Positions 42,994 through 54,350 of a DNA stretch of 64,000 nucleotides are shown here, one piece after another. The DNA is from Phycisphaerae bacterium. GTDB taxonomy: Bacteria; Planctomycetota; Phycisphaerae; Phycisphaerales; SM1A02. The translations under genes were made by a program, and so were the position numbers. Below the pieces are notes generated by a model. That model was not told where the DNA came from. It ran no database searches and saw nothing but the letters and a program-made list of their open reading frames with translations. Numbering within the stretch: position 1 is the stretch's first letter; each line of letters begins with the position of its first letter. The stretch is from the NCBI GenBank assembly GCA_016873275.1, contig VGXO01000002.1, positions 80,383 through 144,382 of the forward strand, written 5' to 3'.

Positions 42994-43715
42994 CGCCGCG
43001 GCGTTCCCGCGGTGCCCTCCGCGCCCACCCGCCGGAGCGCGTCCCTCACCTCCCGCTCGAGGCGGTCCACCACCTGCTCGAGGGTCGTGCCGCCCGTGTC
43101 CACCACCACGGCGCCCGGCGGACGCACGAGGGGAGCCACCGCGCGGGCGCGGTCGTGCTCGTCGCGCTCGCGGATCGCCCGCCGCAGCGCCAGCTCGTCC
43201 ACCCGCTCCCCCGCCTGCTCGAGCTGCAGGAGGCGACGGTGCGCCCGCTCCTCGACCGGCGCGTCGAGGAAGAACCGCACCAGCGCATCGGGGAAGACGA
43301 CCGAACCCTGGTCCCGCCCCTCGCTCACGAGGCGCGGCATCGCCGACGCGATCCGCCGTTGCGACTCGACGAGGATCGCCCGCACCTCCGGTCGAGCCGC
43401 GACCGCCGAGGCGGCGGCGGACGCCTCCACCGATCGGATCGCCTCCTCGACCGGCTCGCCGTCGAGCAGGATCACCGGGGGATCCGCCCGCCAATCGAAG
43501 TCGATCCGGCTGCGGCGGATCACCGCCGCGACCGCGGCGCCATCCGAGGGTTCGATCCCGGAACGCAGCGCGAGGAGCGCCGCCGCCCGGTACATCGCGC
43601 CGGTGTCGAGGACCTGCCAGCCAAGGCGTCGGGCGAGCTGCTGTGCGACGCTCGACTTCCCGCACCCCGCGGGACCGTCGATGGTCACCACGAGCCCGCC
43701 CGCCCCCGAGGTCAC
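42990..43715 (-). CDS. cmk: Cytidylate kinase
   Basis: A 241-residue NMP kinase. The P-loop Gly-Pro-Ala-Gly-Cys-Gly-Lys-Ser-Ser is at 14-22, followed by Leu-Asp-Thr-Gly-Ala-Met-Tyr-Arg, the CMP-binding motif. Arg-Asp-Gln-Gly-Ser-Val-Val-Phe-Pro-Asp and the lid helix with Arg-Arg-Ala-Ile-Arg-Glu-Arg-Asp-Glu-His-Asp-Arg support the call. It phosphorylates CMP and dCMP. A GTG start overlaps the preceding TIM-barrel gene's stop (GTGA). Confidence 0.94.
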   Translation of the reverse strand: MTSGAGGLVVTIDGPAGCGKSSVAQQLARRLGWQVLDTGAMYRAAALLALRSGIEPSDGAAVAAVIRRSRIDFDWRADPPVILLDGEPVEEAIRSVEASAAASAVAARPEVRAILVESQRRIASAMPRLVSEGRDQGSVVFPDALVRFFLDAPVEERAHRRLLQLEQAGERVDELALRRAIRERDEHDRARAVAPLVRPPGAVVVDTGGTTLEQVVDRLEREVRDALRRVGAEGTAGTPRR

Positions 43716-44524
43716 GCCTCCTCGTCCGCGTCAGGCACCGCGGCGAGGGAGCCTTCGAGGTGCTCGCGGGCGAGGCGGATGCGCTTCGCGGCATCCTTCG
43801 CCCGCGACGAGAGCGCCAGCGTGCTCGAGAAGTTCACGGCGCGGATCGCCGAGACGAACTCGCCGAGGCGCGTCCACGCCGAGTCGGCGATCCTCGCGCT
43901 CGTGCCGAACACCGCGTCGAGCTCCGCGAGGATCACCGTCGAGTAGGGCGCGAGCCGGCGGAGGGTCGCCTCCGCGTCCTTGGTGCGGGCGGCGTGGGCG
44001 AACCCGGGCATGCAGCCGATCCGGAAGCCGCCGACCCGTCGGATGAGGTCGGTCATTGCCTCGACCTGCAGCAGGGCTCCGTCCTTCGCCGAGGGCGCGA
44101 TGAGCAGGTTGAGCTCGTGCTTCTCGATCGACTGCAGACCCCGACGCACGGCGCCGGCAAGGGCGTCGAGGTCGGCGCCCGCCGCCGCACGGCAGGAGAT
44201 GCCGAGCCCGCTGCACCCGAGGCGAGACGCGACCGTCGCGAGGCGCTGGAGGCGGTCCATCGCCAAGGGACCGACCTCCGGATCGGAGGAGGCGAGGTCG
44301 AGCTCGACGTCGTCGATCAAGGTCAGGCAGGGACAGGCGACCTTGTCCGCCGCGTCGCGAAGCCGGTCGAGGTCCCGCCCGGTCCGACCCGCGAGCAGGG
44401 ACGCCCGCAGCGTCAGCCCCCGCAGCTGGAACTCCTCGATCGCGACCCGAGGAAGATCATGGAGTTCCGGACGGTTGCGACCCGCCGCGAGGCTCGCGAG
44501 GGACCCGACCTCCAGGGTCATCAT
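43712..44524 (-). CDS. Xylose isomerase-like TIM-barrel protein
   Basis: A 270-residue protein probably of the sugar phosphate isomerase/epimerase superfamily. The pattern of alternating beta strands and helices is visible, with Thr-Leu-Glu-Val-Gly-Ser at the start, Ile-Asp-Asp-Val-Glu-Leu-Asp, Asn-Leu-Leu-Ile-Ala-Pro-Ser-Ala, and a His-containing Gly-Phe-Ala-His-Ala-Ala. Metal-binding residues cannot be mapped with confidence. It heads the operon with cmk, plsC and cca. Start: ATG 44524 or 44521; a TTG at 44539 is less likely. A -10-like TAGACT on the minus strand lies at 44589-44594. Confidence 0.55.
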   Translation of the reverse strand: MMTLEVGSLASLAAGRNRPELHDLPRVAIEEFQLRGLTLRASLLAGRTGRDLDRLRDAADKVACPCLTLIDDVELDLASSDPEVGPLAMDRLQRLATVASRLGCSGLGISCRAAAGADLDALAGAVRRGLQSIEKHELNLLIAPSAKDGALLQVEAMTDLIRRVGGFRIGCMPGFAHAARTKDAEATLRRLAPYSTVILAELDAVFGTSARIADSAWTRLGEFVSAIRAVNFSSTLALSSRAKDAAKRIRLAREHLEGSLAAVPDADEEA

Positions 44525-44723
44525 GATCGGTGCCTGCAACCGCTGCTCCGTCGATGGGGTGGTGGCGGCGCCTCCGCCGTGCAGGTGGAGTCTAGTGGAT
44601 CGACCCTCCTCCCCCGTCTCCTTCGACGCCGACCGATGCGGTCTCCGGCGGCGAACGCCAGTTGACTCGGAGCCTCGAACATCAAGGGGTCATGACCGGA
44701 GTGAAGATTTTCAGTGAGGGTCC

Positions 44724-44751
44724 TTGCGAATCTGGGAAAGACCGGTAACCT
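44724..44751 (+). promoter_or_regulatory. Candidate promoter of a short RNA
   Basis: TTGCGA at 44724-44729 and TAACCT at 44746-44751 are 16 bases apart, within an AT-richer pocket of the 445-base gap 44525-44969. No coding start follows at once; the strong hairpin comes about 25 bases after the predicted start. Confidence 0.4.
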
Positions 44752-44757
44752 GCGGAG

Positions 44758-44820
44758 GTAGCTCTGCATCTTTCTCCCCTCCGGAAAGCGCCCATCGTTC
44801 GCGATGGGCGCTTTCTCTTC
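44758..44820 (+). ncRNA. Candidate small RNA of about 60 nt
   Basis: If the promoter at 44724-44751 is real, transcription begins near 44758 and ends at the hairpin at 44784-44815, giving a short non-coding transcript. No similarity to 6S, tmRNA or SRP RNA could be seen by eye. The remainder of the 44525-44969 gap holds the tandem repeat and the gcvH leader. Confidence 0.25.
44784..44815 (+). terminator. Terminator hairpin with UUCG loop
   Basis: Perfect 14-base arms (44784-44797 and 44802-44815) enclose a TTCG loop, and pyrimidine-rich TCTTC follows. It is the strongest intrinsic terminator-like structure in the window. Confidence 0.65.
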
Positions 44821-44850
44821 GACCGCTGCCGGGGCTCCCTCGGGAAGACC

Positions 44851-44909
44851 GGTCGGAGGCGATCGGAGCTGGTCGGAGCTGGTCGGAGCTGGTCGGAGCT
44901 GGTCGGAGT
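44851..44909. repeat. 10-bp tandem repeat, about six units
   Basis: The unit GGTCGGAGCT occurs from 44851 to 44909: three exact copies at 44871, 44881 and 44891, with near copies at 44851, 44861 and 44901. The 10-base spacing equals about one helical turn. It lies between the small-RNA terminator and the gcvH start. Confidence 0.85.
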
Positions 44910-44969
44910 CTCGCTCGGATCGATCCGCCCCTCCGTAAGATCCGCCCCTTCATTCCTTGGACACCTCCG

Positions 44970-45353
44970 ATGACAAGCCCCTCCGATCTCCGCTACTCCC
45001 AGACCCACGAGTGGTTCCGCGTCCAAGGCGACGTGGTCACGATGGGCATCACCCAGTTCGCGGCGGACCAGCTCACCGACGTGACCTACGCCGCGATGAA
45101 GCCTGCGGGCACGCAGGTCGCCGCGGGCGGCTCGATCGGGGAGGTCGAGTCGGTGAAGACGACCAGCGACGTCTACGCCGCCGTCGCCGGCGAGATCATC
45201 GAGGCGAACTCGGCGATCTCGGCGGATCCGTCGCTCGTGAACTCCGACCCCTACGGCGCCGGCTGGATGGTGCGGCTTCGTTGCAAGGACGCCTCCCCGC
45301 TCGCGAAGCTCATGGACGCGAAGGCGTACGACTCGAGCCTCGCGGGTGCCTGA
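44970..45353 (+). CDS. gcvH: Glycine cleavage system H protein
   Basis: A 127-residue lipoyl-domain protein. The lipoylation site is Lys63 in Gly-Glu-Val-Glu-Ser-Val-Lys-Thr-Thr. His-Glu-Trp-Phe near the start and Pro-Tyr-Gly-Ala-Gly-Trp-Met near 99-106 are GcvH hallmarks. GcvH shuttles the aminomethyl group between the P and T proteins. Neither gcvP nor gcvT is next to it; instead an ABC ATPase gene overlaps its end by eight bases. A -10-like TAAGAT lies at 44936-44941. Confidence 0.93.
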   Translation: MTSPSDLRYSQTHEWFRVQGDVVTMGITQFAADQLTDVTYAAMKPAGTQVAAGGSIGEVESVKTTSDVYAAVAGEIIEANSAISADPSLVNSDPYGAGWMVRLRCKDASPLAKLMDAKAYDSSLAGA

Positions 45354-46155
45354 GCCCCACCGCGCTGCGGTCGCCACCAACGAGGGAGATCCGACGATCG
45401 CCCGCGGCGCCGCGGTCCGTCTGTCGGTGGAGGAACTCCGCAAGACCTACCGCACCGGCGACCGCGTCGTCGAGGCGATCCGCGGACTGGACCTCGCGAT
45501 CACCGAGCCCGGCTTCTTCGCGGTGATGGGACCCTCCGGGAGCGGCAAGACGACGCTGCTGCATCTCCTCGCCGGACTCGACCGACCGGACGGCGGTCGG
45601 ATCGAGGTCGGCGGCGAGCGGATCGACGAGCTGCCCGAGGCGGCGCTGACCCGATACCGGCGCCAGCGCATCGGGATCGTCTTCCAGCAGTTCAACCTGC
45701 TTCCGACGATGACGGCGCTCGAGAACGTGATGCTGCCCGGAACCCTCGACGGTCGCCCCGCGGCGCAGCTCCGCGCGCGGGCGGCGGAACTCCTCGCGGA
45801 GCTCGGACTCGCGGATCGGCTCGAGCACCGCCCCGACGCCCTCAGCGGCGGCGAGCAGCAGCGGGTGGCGATTGCGCGGGCGCTCTTCTTCGATCCGCCG
45901 GTCCTCTTCGCCGACGAGCCGACCGGGAACCTCGACTCCGCCACGAGCGGACGGCTCTGGGAGCTCCTCCGCCGCCTCGCGTCGGAGAAGGGCATGCTCG
46001 TCTTGATGGTCACGCACGAGCCCGCGGCGGCGGTGCACTGCCGGCGGGTCTTCGTGCTTCGGGATGGAACCCTCGCGGGAGCCTTCGATGTCGATGGGCT
46101 GGATGCGGGCGGCCTCGCCGTTCGTGCAGCTGAGCTTGCTCGGTCGCCCGCGTAG
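45346..46155 (+). CDS. LolD/MacB-type ABC ATP-binding protein
   Basis: A 269-residue ATPase with Walker A (Gly-Pro-Ser-Gly-Ser-Gly-Lys-Thr-Thr), the Gln-Gln-Phe-Asn-Leu-Leu-Pro Q-loop, signature Leu-Ser-Gly-Gly-Glu-Gln-Gln-Arg, and Walker B Phe-Ala-Asp-Glu-Pro-Thr-Gly-Asn-Leu-Asp. The Thr-Gly-Asn-Leu form is typical of LolD/MacB/FtsE ATPases paired with FtsX-type permeases. A GTG start overlaps the gcvH stop. It energises the permease encoded next, whose start lies inside its 3' end. Confidence 0.93.
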   Translation: MPEPHRAAVATNEGDPTIARGAAVRLSVEELRKTYRTGDRVVEAIRGLDLAITEPGFFAVMGPSGSGKTTLLHLLAGLDRPDGGRIEVGGERIDELPEAALTRYRRQRIGIVFQQFNLLPTMTALENVMLPGTLDGRPAAQLRARAAELLAELGLADRLEHRPDALSGGEQQRVAIARALFFDPPVLFADEPTGNLDSATSGRLWELLRRLASEKGMLVLMVTHEPAAAVHCRRVFVLRDGTLAGAFDVDGLDAGGLAVRAAELARSPA

Positions 46156-48703
46156 GTCGGCGCTCCTCGCGACCGCGGTGCTGCTCTCCTCCGCCCTGGT
46201 GGTGACGGTGACGTCGCTCGTCGCCTCCGGCCAGGCGGCGGTGGAGCGGCGGATCGTCCGCTCGATCGGCGCGACCGACGCGATCGTCTCGCACCAGTTC
46301 GCCGCCGACTTCGAGGAGTCGCTCCTCGCGGAGGTCGCCCGATGGCCGGGCGTGCGGGCGGCGGGCGGGCGGCTGCGGAGCTCGGTCACCCTCGCCCGCG
46401 AGGATGGTCGTCTCGACGCGGAGGGTCGCCGCCGCCGGATCACCGTCGAGTGCCGCGGCTTCGACCTCGCCGACGCCGAGACGTTCGACCAGATCGAGCT
46501 CGAGGCGGGTCGGATTCCCTCCGCGCCGGCGGAGGTGGTGATCGATCCGCTCACCGCGTCGCATCTCGAGGCGGAGGTCGGCACGCGGCTCGTCGTCGAG
46601 CGGTTCGGCGATCCGGTGGTCCTCGAGGTCGTCGGCATCCAGCGCCGACCGATCCTCGGCGCGCTGCAGCGACCACTGATGCAGCTGCCTCGACCCACCC
46701 TCGCGACGGCGACCAGCTCGGAGGGACGACTCAGCGCGATCGCCCTCATCCTCGAACCCGGCACCGACGTCGAGGCGTGGTGCCAGGACCGCCAGAACCT
46801 GCTCGGAGCGGATGGCGACCTCGTCGTCGAGCCCTCCGAGCGGATCCGAGGCGGGTTCGACCGCACCGTCTCCGCGAGCCGCCTCGGGCTCACCGTGGGC
46901 TCGGTGATCGCGTTCCTCTCCTGCGCCTTCATCGTCGCGACCGGCATGACCACCGCGGTCGTCGAGCAGCAGCGGCTGCTCGCCATCACCCGCTGCCTCG
47001 GCGCTGCCCGCTGGCACCTGCTCGTCGGGCAGGTGCTCGCGGGGTTCCTGATCGGCGCGGTGGGCGGACTGCTGGGTCTTCCCCTCGGCGTCGCGATCGG
47101 TTGGATCACCGCCGCGGCGCTGCCGGAGGTCCTCACCGCCGGTCTTGCCCTGCCCCCCTTCGCGTTCGGGCTCGCGATGATCGGCTCGATCGGTGCGGGC
47201 GTGCTCGGCGCCGCCTATCCGGCGGTGCAGGCGAGCCGCGTGCCTCCGCTCGAGGCGATGCGGGTTCGCGCGATCGCCCCACGCACCTCGCGGATGCTCC
47301 TCTGCGCGGGCGTCGGGCTCGCGCTGATCGGGGTGCAGCTTGCGCTCCTCGCGATCCCCGACCGCGACGCCCGCTATCTCATCTACAGCTTCGTCGGCAT
47401 GCCGCTGCTGCACCTCGCGTGGTTCCTGCTCGCCCCGCCAGTCCTCTTCCTCCTCGCCCTCGTCGCCGCCGGTCCCCTCGAGCGGCTGCTCGGGCTGCCG
47501 ACCTCGCTCCTCTCCGGCTCGGTCCGCGCGACGCCCTATCGCCTCGGCTTCACCGCGGGCGCCTTGATGGTGGGACTCTCCATCCTCGTCAGCACCTGGA
47601 GCAACTCGCTCTCGATCGTCGAGGTCTTGCGCGAGCGGGTCCGGTTCGCCGACGGCTTCGTCTTCCGCACCGGAGGGCTCTCCCCGCCGCAGCAGGAGGC
47701 GATCGCGGCGCTCCCCGGCGTCGCGGAGGTCTGCCCGATCGGCTACCTGCCGCTCGAGGTGATCGGTCAGCAGGTCTTCGGCTTCGAGGGGCTCGCGCCG
47801 ACGAACGTGGTCGCGGTGGGCTTCGAGCCGGAGCGGTTCCTGCGCCTCAACCGGATCGAGTGGGTGCGCGGCACGCCGGAGGAGGCGGTCCCTCGCCTGC
47901 GGCAGGGCGACGCGGTGCTCGTCGCCGAGCCGTTCCTCACCGCGCGAGGTCTCGGCGTCGGCGACCGGATCCGCCTCGGGAACCAGCGTCGAAGCCTCGA
48001 GTTCGAGATCGTCGGCGTGGTCTCCGCCGCGGGGCTCGACATGGCGACGCAGATGTTCGGGATGCGCTCGCTCTACAACGAGCAGGCGATCAGCTGCGTC
48101 TTCATGGACTTCGGCGCGGTGGCGCGGCACTTCGGGAGCCGCGAGGCGTTCATCCTGCAGCTCTCGCTCGATCCGCTCCTCGACGAGGCGATGGAGCGGG
48201 ATCTCGGCGAGCGGATCACCTCCGCGGTGCCCGGCTCGGTCTTCGCGACCGGGAGGGGCATCCAGGCGATCGTCGACCAGGTCGGCGGCACCGTGCTCGG
48301 AATCGCCGCCGCGGTCGCGGCGGGCGCGCTCCTGCTCGCGGGGCTTGGCGTGGGCAACGTGATCGCCGCGGGAATCGCCGCGCGGCGGTTCGAGTTCGGG
48401 CTGATGCGGGCGATCGGCGGACGCCGCGCCGCCGTCGCGGCGCTCGTCGCGGGCGAGGGTGTCCTCGTCGCCGCCGCCGCCTCGCTCGCCGGGCTTGGTC
48501 TCGGTCTCCAGCTCGCGTGGATGGGGCGGGCGATGTACCGCGACCTCGCGGGGCTCGACCTCGGCGGAAACCTCCCGGCGCTGCCGTGGCTCGCTGCCTC
48601 CGGCGCGGTGCTGCTGATCACGCTCGCCGCCGGTGCGCCCGCGACGCTTGGTCTCCTTCGTCGACCGACCGTCGAGCTCCTCGCGGTTGGTCGCGCCGGC
48701 TGA
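46088..48703 (+). CDS. FtsX/MacB-type ABC transporter permease
   Basis: An 871-residue permease. After one N-terminal helix (about 25-45), an extracytoplasmic domain of about 230 residues precedes a block of three to four helices. A second set of two to three helices follows, then another extracytoplasmic domain and three C-terminal helices: two FtsX-like units, as in LolC/LolE or MacB relatives. Substrates may be lipoproteins, lipids or peptides, which cannot be told. The ATG at 46088 has GGGAG six bases ahead and is preferred over 46064. It overlaps the ATPase gene by 68 bases. Confidence 0.85.
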   Translation: MSMGWMRAASPFVQLSLLGRPRRSALLATAVLLSSALVVTVTSLVASGQAAVERRIVRSIGATDAIVSHQFAADFEESLLAEVARWPGVRAAGGRLRSSVTLAREDGRLDAEGRRRRITVECRGFDLADAETFDQIELEAGRIPSAPAEVVIDPLTASHLEAEVGTRLVVERFGDPVVLEVVGIQRRPILGALQRPLMQLPRPTLATATSSEGRLSAIALILEPGTDVEAWCQDRQNLLGADGDLVVEPSERIRGGFDRTVSASRLGLTVGSVIAFLSCAFIVATGMTTAVVEQQRLLAITRCLGAARWHLLVGQVLAGFLIGAVGGLLGLPLGVAIGWITAAALPEVLTAGLALPPFAFGLAMIGSIGAGVLGAAYPAVQASRVPPLEAMRVRAIAPRTSRMLLCAGVGLALIGVQLALLAIPDRDARYLIYSFVGMPLLHLAWFLLAPPVLFLLALVAAGPLERLLGLPTSLLSGSVRATPYRLGFTAGALMVGLSILVSTWSNSLSIVEVLRERVRFADGFVFRTGGLSPPQQEAIAALPGVAEVCPIGYLPLEVIGQQVFGFEGLAPTNVVAVGFEPERFLRLNRIEWVRGTPEEAVPRLRQGDAVLVAEPFLTARGLGVGDRIRLGNQRRSLEFEIVGVVSAAGLDMATQMFGMRSLYNEQAISCVFMDFGAVARHFGSREAFILQLSLDPLLDEAMERDLGERITSAVPGSVFATGRGIQAIVDQVGGTVLGIAAAVAAGALLLAGLGVGNVIAAGIAARRFEFGLMRAIGGRRAAVAALVAGEGVLVAAAASLAGLGLGLQLAWMGRAMYRDLAGLDLGGNLPALPWLAASGAVLLITLAAGAPATLGLLRRPTVELLAVGRAG

Positions 48704-48746
48704 CCGCGCGATCGGTCCGCGCCGCCGCGATCCCTACGATGCCCGC

Positions 48747-50843
<2,097 letters not shown>

Positions 50844-50929
50844 CCGTCGGTCCTTCCCCTCGCCGTCGGTCGTTCCCCGAACCACCGCGTCGACTCGTCC
50901 TCGCCTCGACCTCGATCGCCGACGGCTCG

Positions 50930-51088
50930 TCAGCGGGCGACCGGTCGCGCCACGCCCCCGAGACGGATCCGTCCCGACGCCGCGACGAACCGCCGCCACG
51001 CCTCGCCGCCCGCCCGCGGTCGCCGCGGGGGCACCGCCGCGGGTCGCGGCGTCTTGACGGGCTGAAGCGTGGGGGTCGACGGAGTCAC
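50930..51088 (-). CDS. Possible small basic protein, 52 residues
   Basis: A leftward ORF with GTG at 51088 encodes a Pro/Arg-rich protein ending in a segment with [15 protein letters not shown]. GAGGA precedes the GTG at the rather long distance of 11 bases. In so GC-rich a sequence an ORF of this size can be chance. Confidence 0.25.
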   Translation of the reverse strand: MTPSTPTLQPVKTPRPAAVPPRRPRAGGEAWRRFVAASGRIRLGGVARPVAR

Positions 51089-51242
51089 GAGCGGGATGGT
51101 CCTCGGTGTCGAGGGGTTGCCTCTTATTCGGAGGTCCTGCACCTCGGTTGGGAGGATTCCAGCGTAAACGACGAGAAGTGCAAGACTGGAACGACCAGAG
51201 CATCGAACTCCGATCGACTTCCGGGGGGTCCGTCCACTCCGA

Positions 51243-51248
51243 TAACCT
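51243..51248 (+). promoter_or_regulatory. Putative -10 element of uvrA
   Basis: TAACCT, with a weak TTCCGG 18 bases upstream. The predicted start lies about 12 bases before the ATG at 51267, and no Shine-Dalgarno sequence is seen in between. Confidence 0.35.
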
Positions 51249-51266
51249 GCCCGCGGCCGAGCCCCC

Positions 51267-54200
51267 ATGACCATCCACCCCCGTCCCGCCGACCCCGCCG
51301 CGCGGCTGATCCGCGTCCGCGGGGCGCGAGAACACAACCTCCGCGACCTCTCCGTGGACATCCCCCGCGATGCCATGGTGGTGGTGACCGGCGTCTCCGG
51401 CTCGGGCAAGAGCTCCCTCGCCTTCGACACGATCTTCGCGGAGGGGCAGCGGAAGTACATGGAGTCGCTCTCCGCGTACGCCCGGCAGTTCCTCGACCAG
51501 ATGCAGAAGCCGGACGTGGATGGCATCGAGGGGCTGCCCCCGACGATCGCGATCGAGCAGCGCTCCGGCGGGCACTCCCCCCGCTCGACCGTCGCGACCA
51601 CCACGGAGATCCAGGACTACCTGCGCGTCCTGCTCGCCCGCTGCGGCGAGCCGACCTGCTGGCACCGCGACGAGAAGGGGCGCGTCTGCGGTCGACCCAT
51701 CGCCCGCACCGACTCGTCGGTGCTCGTCGACCTCCTCGTCCGCGAGCATGCCGGCACGCGGGCGATGATCGCGGCGCCGGTCGTGCGCGGCAGGAAGGGC
51801 TTCCACCGCGACGTCCTCGAGCAGATGCAGAAGCAGGGCTTCCTGCGGGCGAGGGTCGATGGTCGCCTCGTCGACCTGCGGGAGGCACTCAAGGACGGCG
51901 GCGAGAACCCGCTCAAGCTCGGTCGCTACGAGACCCACGACGTCGAGGCGGTGGTCGATCGGCTCTCGCTCGGCGCGGACTCGCGGCAGCGCCTCGCGGA
52001 GAGCCTCGAGACGGCGCTCCGCGCCGGCGACGGCGCGGTGGTGGTGCTGCTCGAGGACGCCTCGGGGGGATGGACCGAGCGGCGCTTCAGCGAGCGGTTC
52101 GCCTGCCCGGATCACCCGGAGTGCTCGATCGAGGAGCTGGCGCCGCGGCTCTTCTCCTTCAACAGTCCGCACGGGGCGTGTCCGCGCTGCGCGGGTCTCG
52201 GCGACATCAGCGAGTTCGACCTCGCCCTCGTCGTGCCCGACGAGGCGCGGGGCGTCGCGGAGGGCGCGATCGAGCCGTGGCGCAAGAACGGGCGGCGGAT
52301 GAACATCTACTACGCCCGGATCCTGCGGCGCTTCTGCGAGTGGACGGGGATCCCGCGGGACCTGCCCTTCCGCGACCTTCCGGCGCGGGAGCGCCAGGTC
52401 CTGCTGCACGGGACCGACGACGCGCTCGAGACGGAGCTCGGCTTCTCCTTCGAGGGCGTGCTCCCGAACCTCCGCCGCCGCTACGAGGAGAGCGAGAGCG
52501 AGCTCGTGAAGGAGCGGCTCCGCGGCTACCAGACCTCGGTGCCCTGCCCGGAGTGCCAGGGGGCGAGGCTTCGACCGCAGGCGCTCGCGGTGCGGATCTC
52601 CGCGGGCGGCACGCGGCTCAACATCGCGGAGGTCGCCGCCCTCACCATCTCCCGCGCCCTCGGCTTCTTCCAGAGCCTCGACCTCGACGCGGAGCGGCGG
52701 AAGATCGCCGCCCCGGTCCTGAAGGAGATCGACGCCCGGCTCGGCTTCCTCGCCGCGGTGGGACTCGACTACCTGACGCTCGATCGCGCAAGCTCGACCC
52801 TCTCCGGCGGCGAGGCGCAGCGGATCCGGCTCGCCACGCAGGTCGGCTCGGGGCTCGTCGGAGTCTGCTACGTGCTCGACGAGCCGACCATCGGGCTCCA
52901 CTCGCGGGACAACGATCGGCTCATCGCGACGCTCCGGAACCTCGCCCGCATCGGGAACACCGTGCTCGTCGTCGAGCACGACGAGGAGATGATCCGCGCC
53001 GCCGATCACGTGCTCGACGTCGGTCCCGGACCCGGGCGCCACGGCGGCACCGTGGTTGCGCAAGGCACCGTCGCCGACGTGATGGCAAGCCCCCGCTCGC
53101 TCACCGGCGACTACCTCGCCGGACGCCGCGGCGTGCCGGTGCCGGAGCGCCGCCGACCAGTCTCCGAGAAGGAGTCGATCCGCGTCGTCGGGGCGAGCGC
53201 GAACAACCTGCGCGACCTCGACGCGGCGTTTCCCCTCGGCGGGCTCGTGGTCGTGACCGGCGTCTCCGGCTCCGGGAAGAGCACCCTCGTCAACGAGGTG
53301 CTGCTGAAGGCCGCGCTCCGCGAGGTGCAGGGAGCCCGCGTGGTGCCCGCGGCGCATCGGCGGGTGACGGGGCTCTCGAAGATCGAGCGGATCGTCGAGG
53401 TGGACCAGTCGCCGATCGGGCGGACCCCTCGCTCGAATCCCGCGACCTACACCGGCATCCTCGACGAGGTCCGCAAGCTCTTCTCGCTCGTCCCGGAGTC
53501 GAAGATCCGCGGCTACCAGCCCGGTCGCTTCAGCTTCAACGTGAAGGGCGGTCGCTGCGAGACCTGCCAGGGGCAGGGCGTGCGGCGGATCGAGATGCAC
53601 TTCCTGCCCGACGTCTTCGTGACCTGCGAGACCTGCCGGGGCACCCGGTTCAACCGCGAGACGCTCGAGGTGCGCTTCAAGGGCAGGACGATCGCGGAGG
53701 TGCTCGACCTCACCGTGGACGACGCCCTCGTCTTCTTCGAGGCGCACGCGCGGGTCCACCGGATGCTCGCCTGCCTGCGCGACGTCGGGCTCGGCTACGT
53801 GCAGCTCGGGCAGGCGTCGACCACCCTCTCGGGCGGCGAGGCGCAGCGGATCAAGCTCGCCGCGGAGCTCGGGCTCTCCGGCGCCGGACGGGCGCTCTAC
53901 GTCCTCGACGAGCCGACCACCGGGCTCCACTTCGACGACGTCCGCAAGCTCCTCGAGGTGCTCGAGCGGCTCGCGGACGCGGGGCACTCGCTCGTGGTCA
54001 TCGAGCACAACCTCGAGGTCGTGAAGCGAGCCGACTGGATCATCGACCTCGGTCCGGAGGGCGGCGACCGCGGCGGCACCATCGTGGCGACCGGCACGCC
54101 CGAGGAGGTCGCGGCGAATCCCGCGAGCCACACCGGCAAGTTCCTCGCGCCGCTGCTCGATCCGGCGAAGGTCGCCCGCGCCGCTCGACCCGCCGCCCCG

Positions 54201-54350
54201 ACGCGGACGGCGCGACCACCCGCCACGTCGGTCGGCGCCGAGTCGGCGAAGACGAAGACGCCCGCGAGGAAGCCCGGGAAGGAGACCGCACGGACGCCGG
54301 CTCGCGCGAAGGGTGCCTCGCCTCGCGCCGCAGGCAGCCGCCGTGGCTGA
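51267..54350 (+). CDS. uvrA: Excinuclease ABC subunit A
   Basis: A 1027-residue protein with two ABC modules. The first Walker A is Gly-Val-Ser-Gly-Ser-Gly-Lys-Ser-Ser near residue 40. Its zinc module holds Cys-Pro-Asp-His-Pro-Glu-Cys and Cys-Pro-Arg-Cys near 275-310. The second Walker A is at about 670 (Gly-Ser-Gly-Lys-Ser-Thr), with the Cys-Glu-Thr-Cys pairs of the DNA-binding zinc finger near 765-793. Leu-Ser-Gly-Gly-Glu-Ala-Gln-Arg appears twice. UvrA finds DNA damage with UvrB. The last roughly 70 residues, rich in Ala, Lys, Arg, Pro and Thr, extend beyond ordinary UvrA. Confidence 0.97.
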   Translation: MTIHPRPADPAARLIRVRGAREHNLRDLSVDIPRDAMVVVTGVSGSGKSSLAFDTIFAEGQRKYMESLSAYARQFLDQMQKPDVDGIEGLPPTIAIEQRSGGHSPRSTVATTTEIQDYLRVLLARCGEPTCWHRDEKGRVCGRPIARTDSSVLVDLLVREHAGTRAMIAAPVVRGRKGFHRDVLEQMQKQGFLRARVDGRLVDLREALKDGGENPLKLGRYETHDVEAVVDRLSLGADSRQRLAESLETALRAGDGAVVVLLEDASGGWTERRFSERFACPDHPECSIEELAPRLFSFNSPHGACPRCAGLGDISEFDLALVVPDEARGVAEGAIEPWRKNGRRMNIYYARILRRFCEWTGIPRDLPFRDLPARERQVLLHGTDDALETELGFSFEGVLPNLRRRYEESESELVKERLRGYQTSVPCPECQGARLRPQALAVRISAGGTRLNIAEVAALTISRALGFFQSLDLDAERRKIAAPVLKEIDARLGFLAAVGLDYLTLDRASSTLSGGEAQRIRLATQVGSGLVGVCYVLDEPTIGLHSRDNDRLIATLRNLARIGNTVLVVEHDEEMIRAADHVLDVGPGPGRHGGTVVAQGTVADVMASPRSLTGDYLAGRRGVPVPERRRPVSEKESIRVVGASANNLRDLDAAFPLGGLVVVTGVSGSGKSTLVNEVLLKAALREVQGARVVPAAHRRVTGLSKIERIVEVDQSPIGRTPRSNPATYTGILDEVRKLFSLVPESKIRGYQPGRFSFNVKGGRCETCQGQGVRRIEMHFLPDVFVTCETCRGTRFNRETLEVRFKGRTIAEVLDLTVDDALVFFEAHARVHRMLACLRDVGLGYVQLGQASTTLSGGEAQRIKLAAELGLSGAGRALYVLDEPTTGLHFDDVRKLLEVLERLADAGHSLVVIEHNLEVVKRADWIIDLGPEGGDRGGTIVATGTPEEVAANPASHTGKFLAPLLDPAKVARAARPAAPTRTARPPATSVGAESAKTKTPARKPGKETARTPARAKGASPRAAGSRRG

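Larger units (their letters stand above)
50844..51266. other. Intergenic gap between uvrB and uvrA
   Basis: A 423-base gap. Its left half is GC-rich and its right half is AT-richer. A TAACCT box at 51243-51248 lies before uvrA and resembles the box at 44746. A GTTC-CCC-GAAC inverted repeat at 50872-50882 is present, but its role is unknown. A possible 52-codon leftward ORF is listed separately. Nothing else is recognisable. Confidence 0.6.

Noticed and set aside
44851..44909. CRISPR-like array
   Set aside because: Units are 10 bases, directly joined and lack spacers. No cas gene is in the window.
50872..50882. GTTC-CCC-GAAC inverted repeat as a LexA site for uvrA
   Set aside because: The half-site order and spacing do not match known LexA boxes, and it is almost 400 bases before uvrA.
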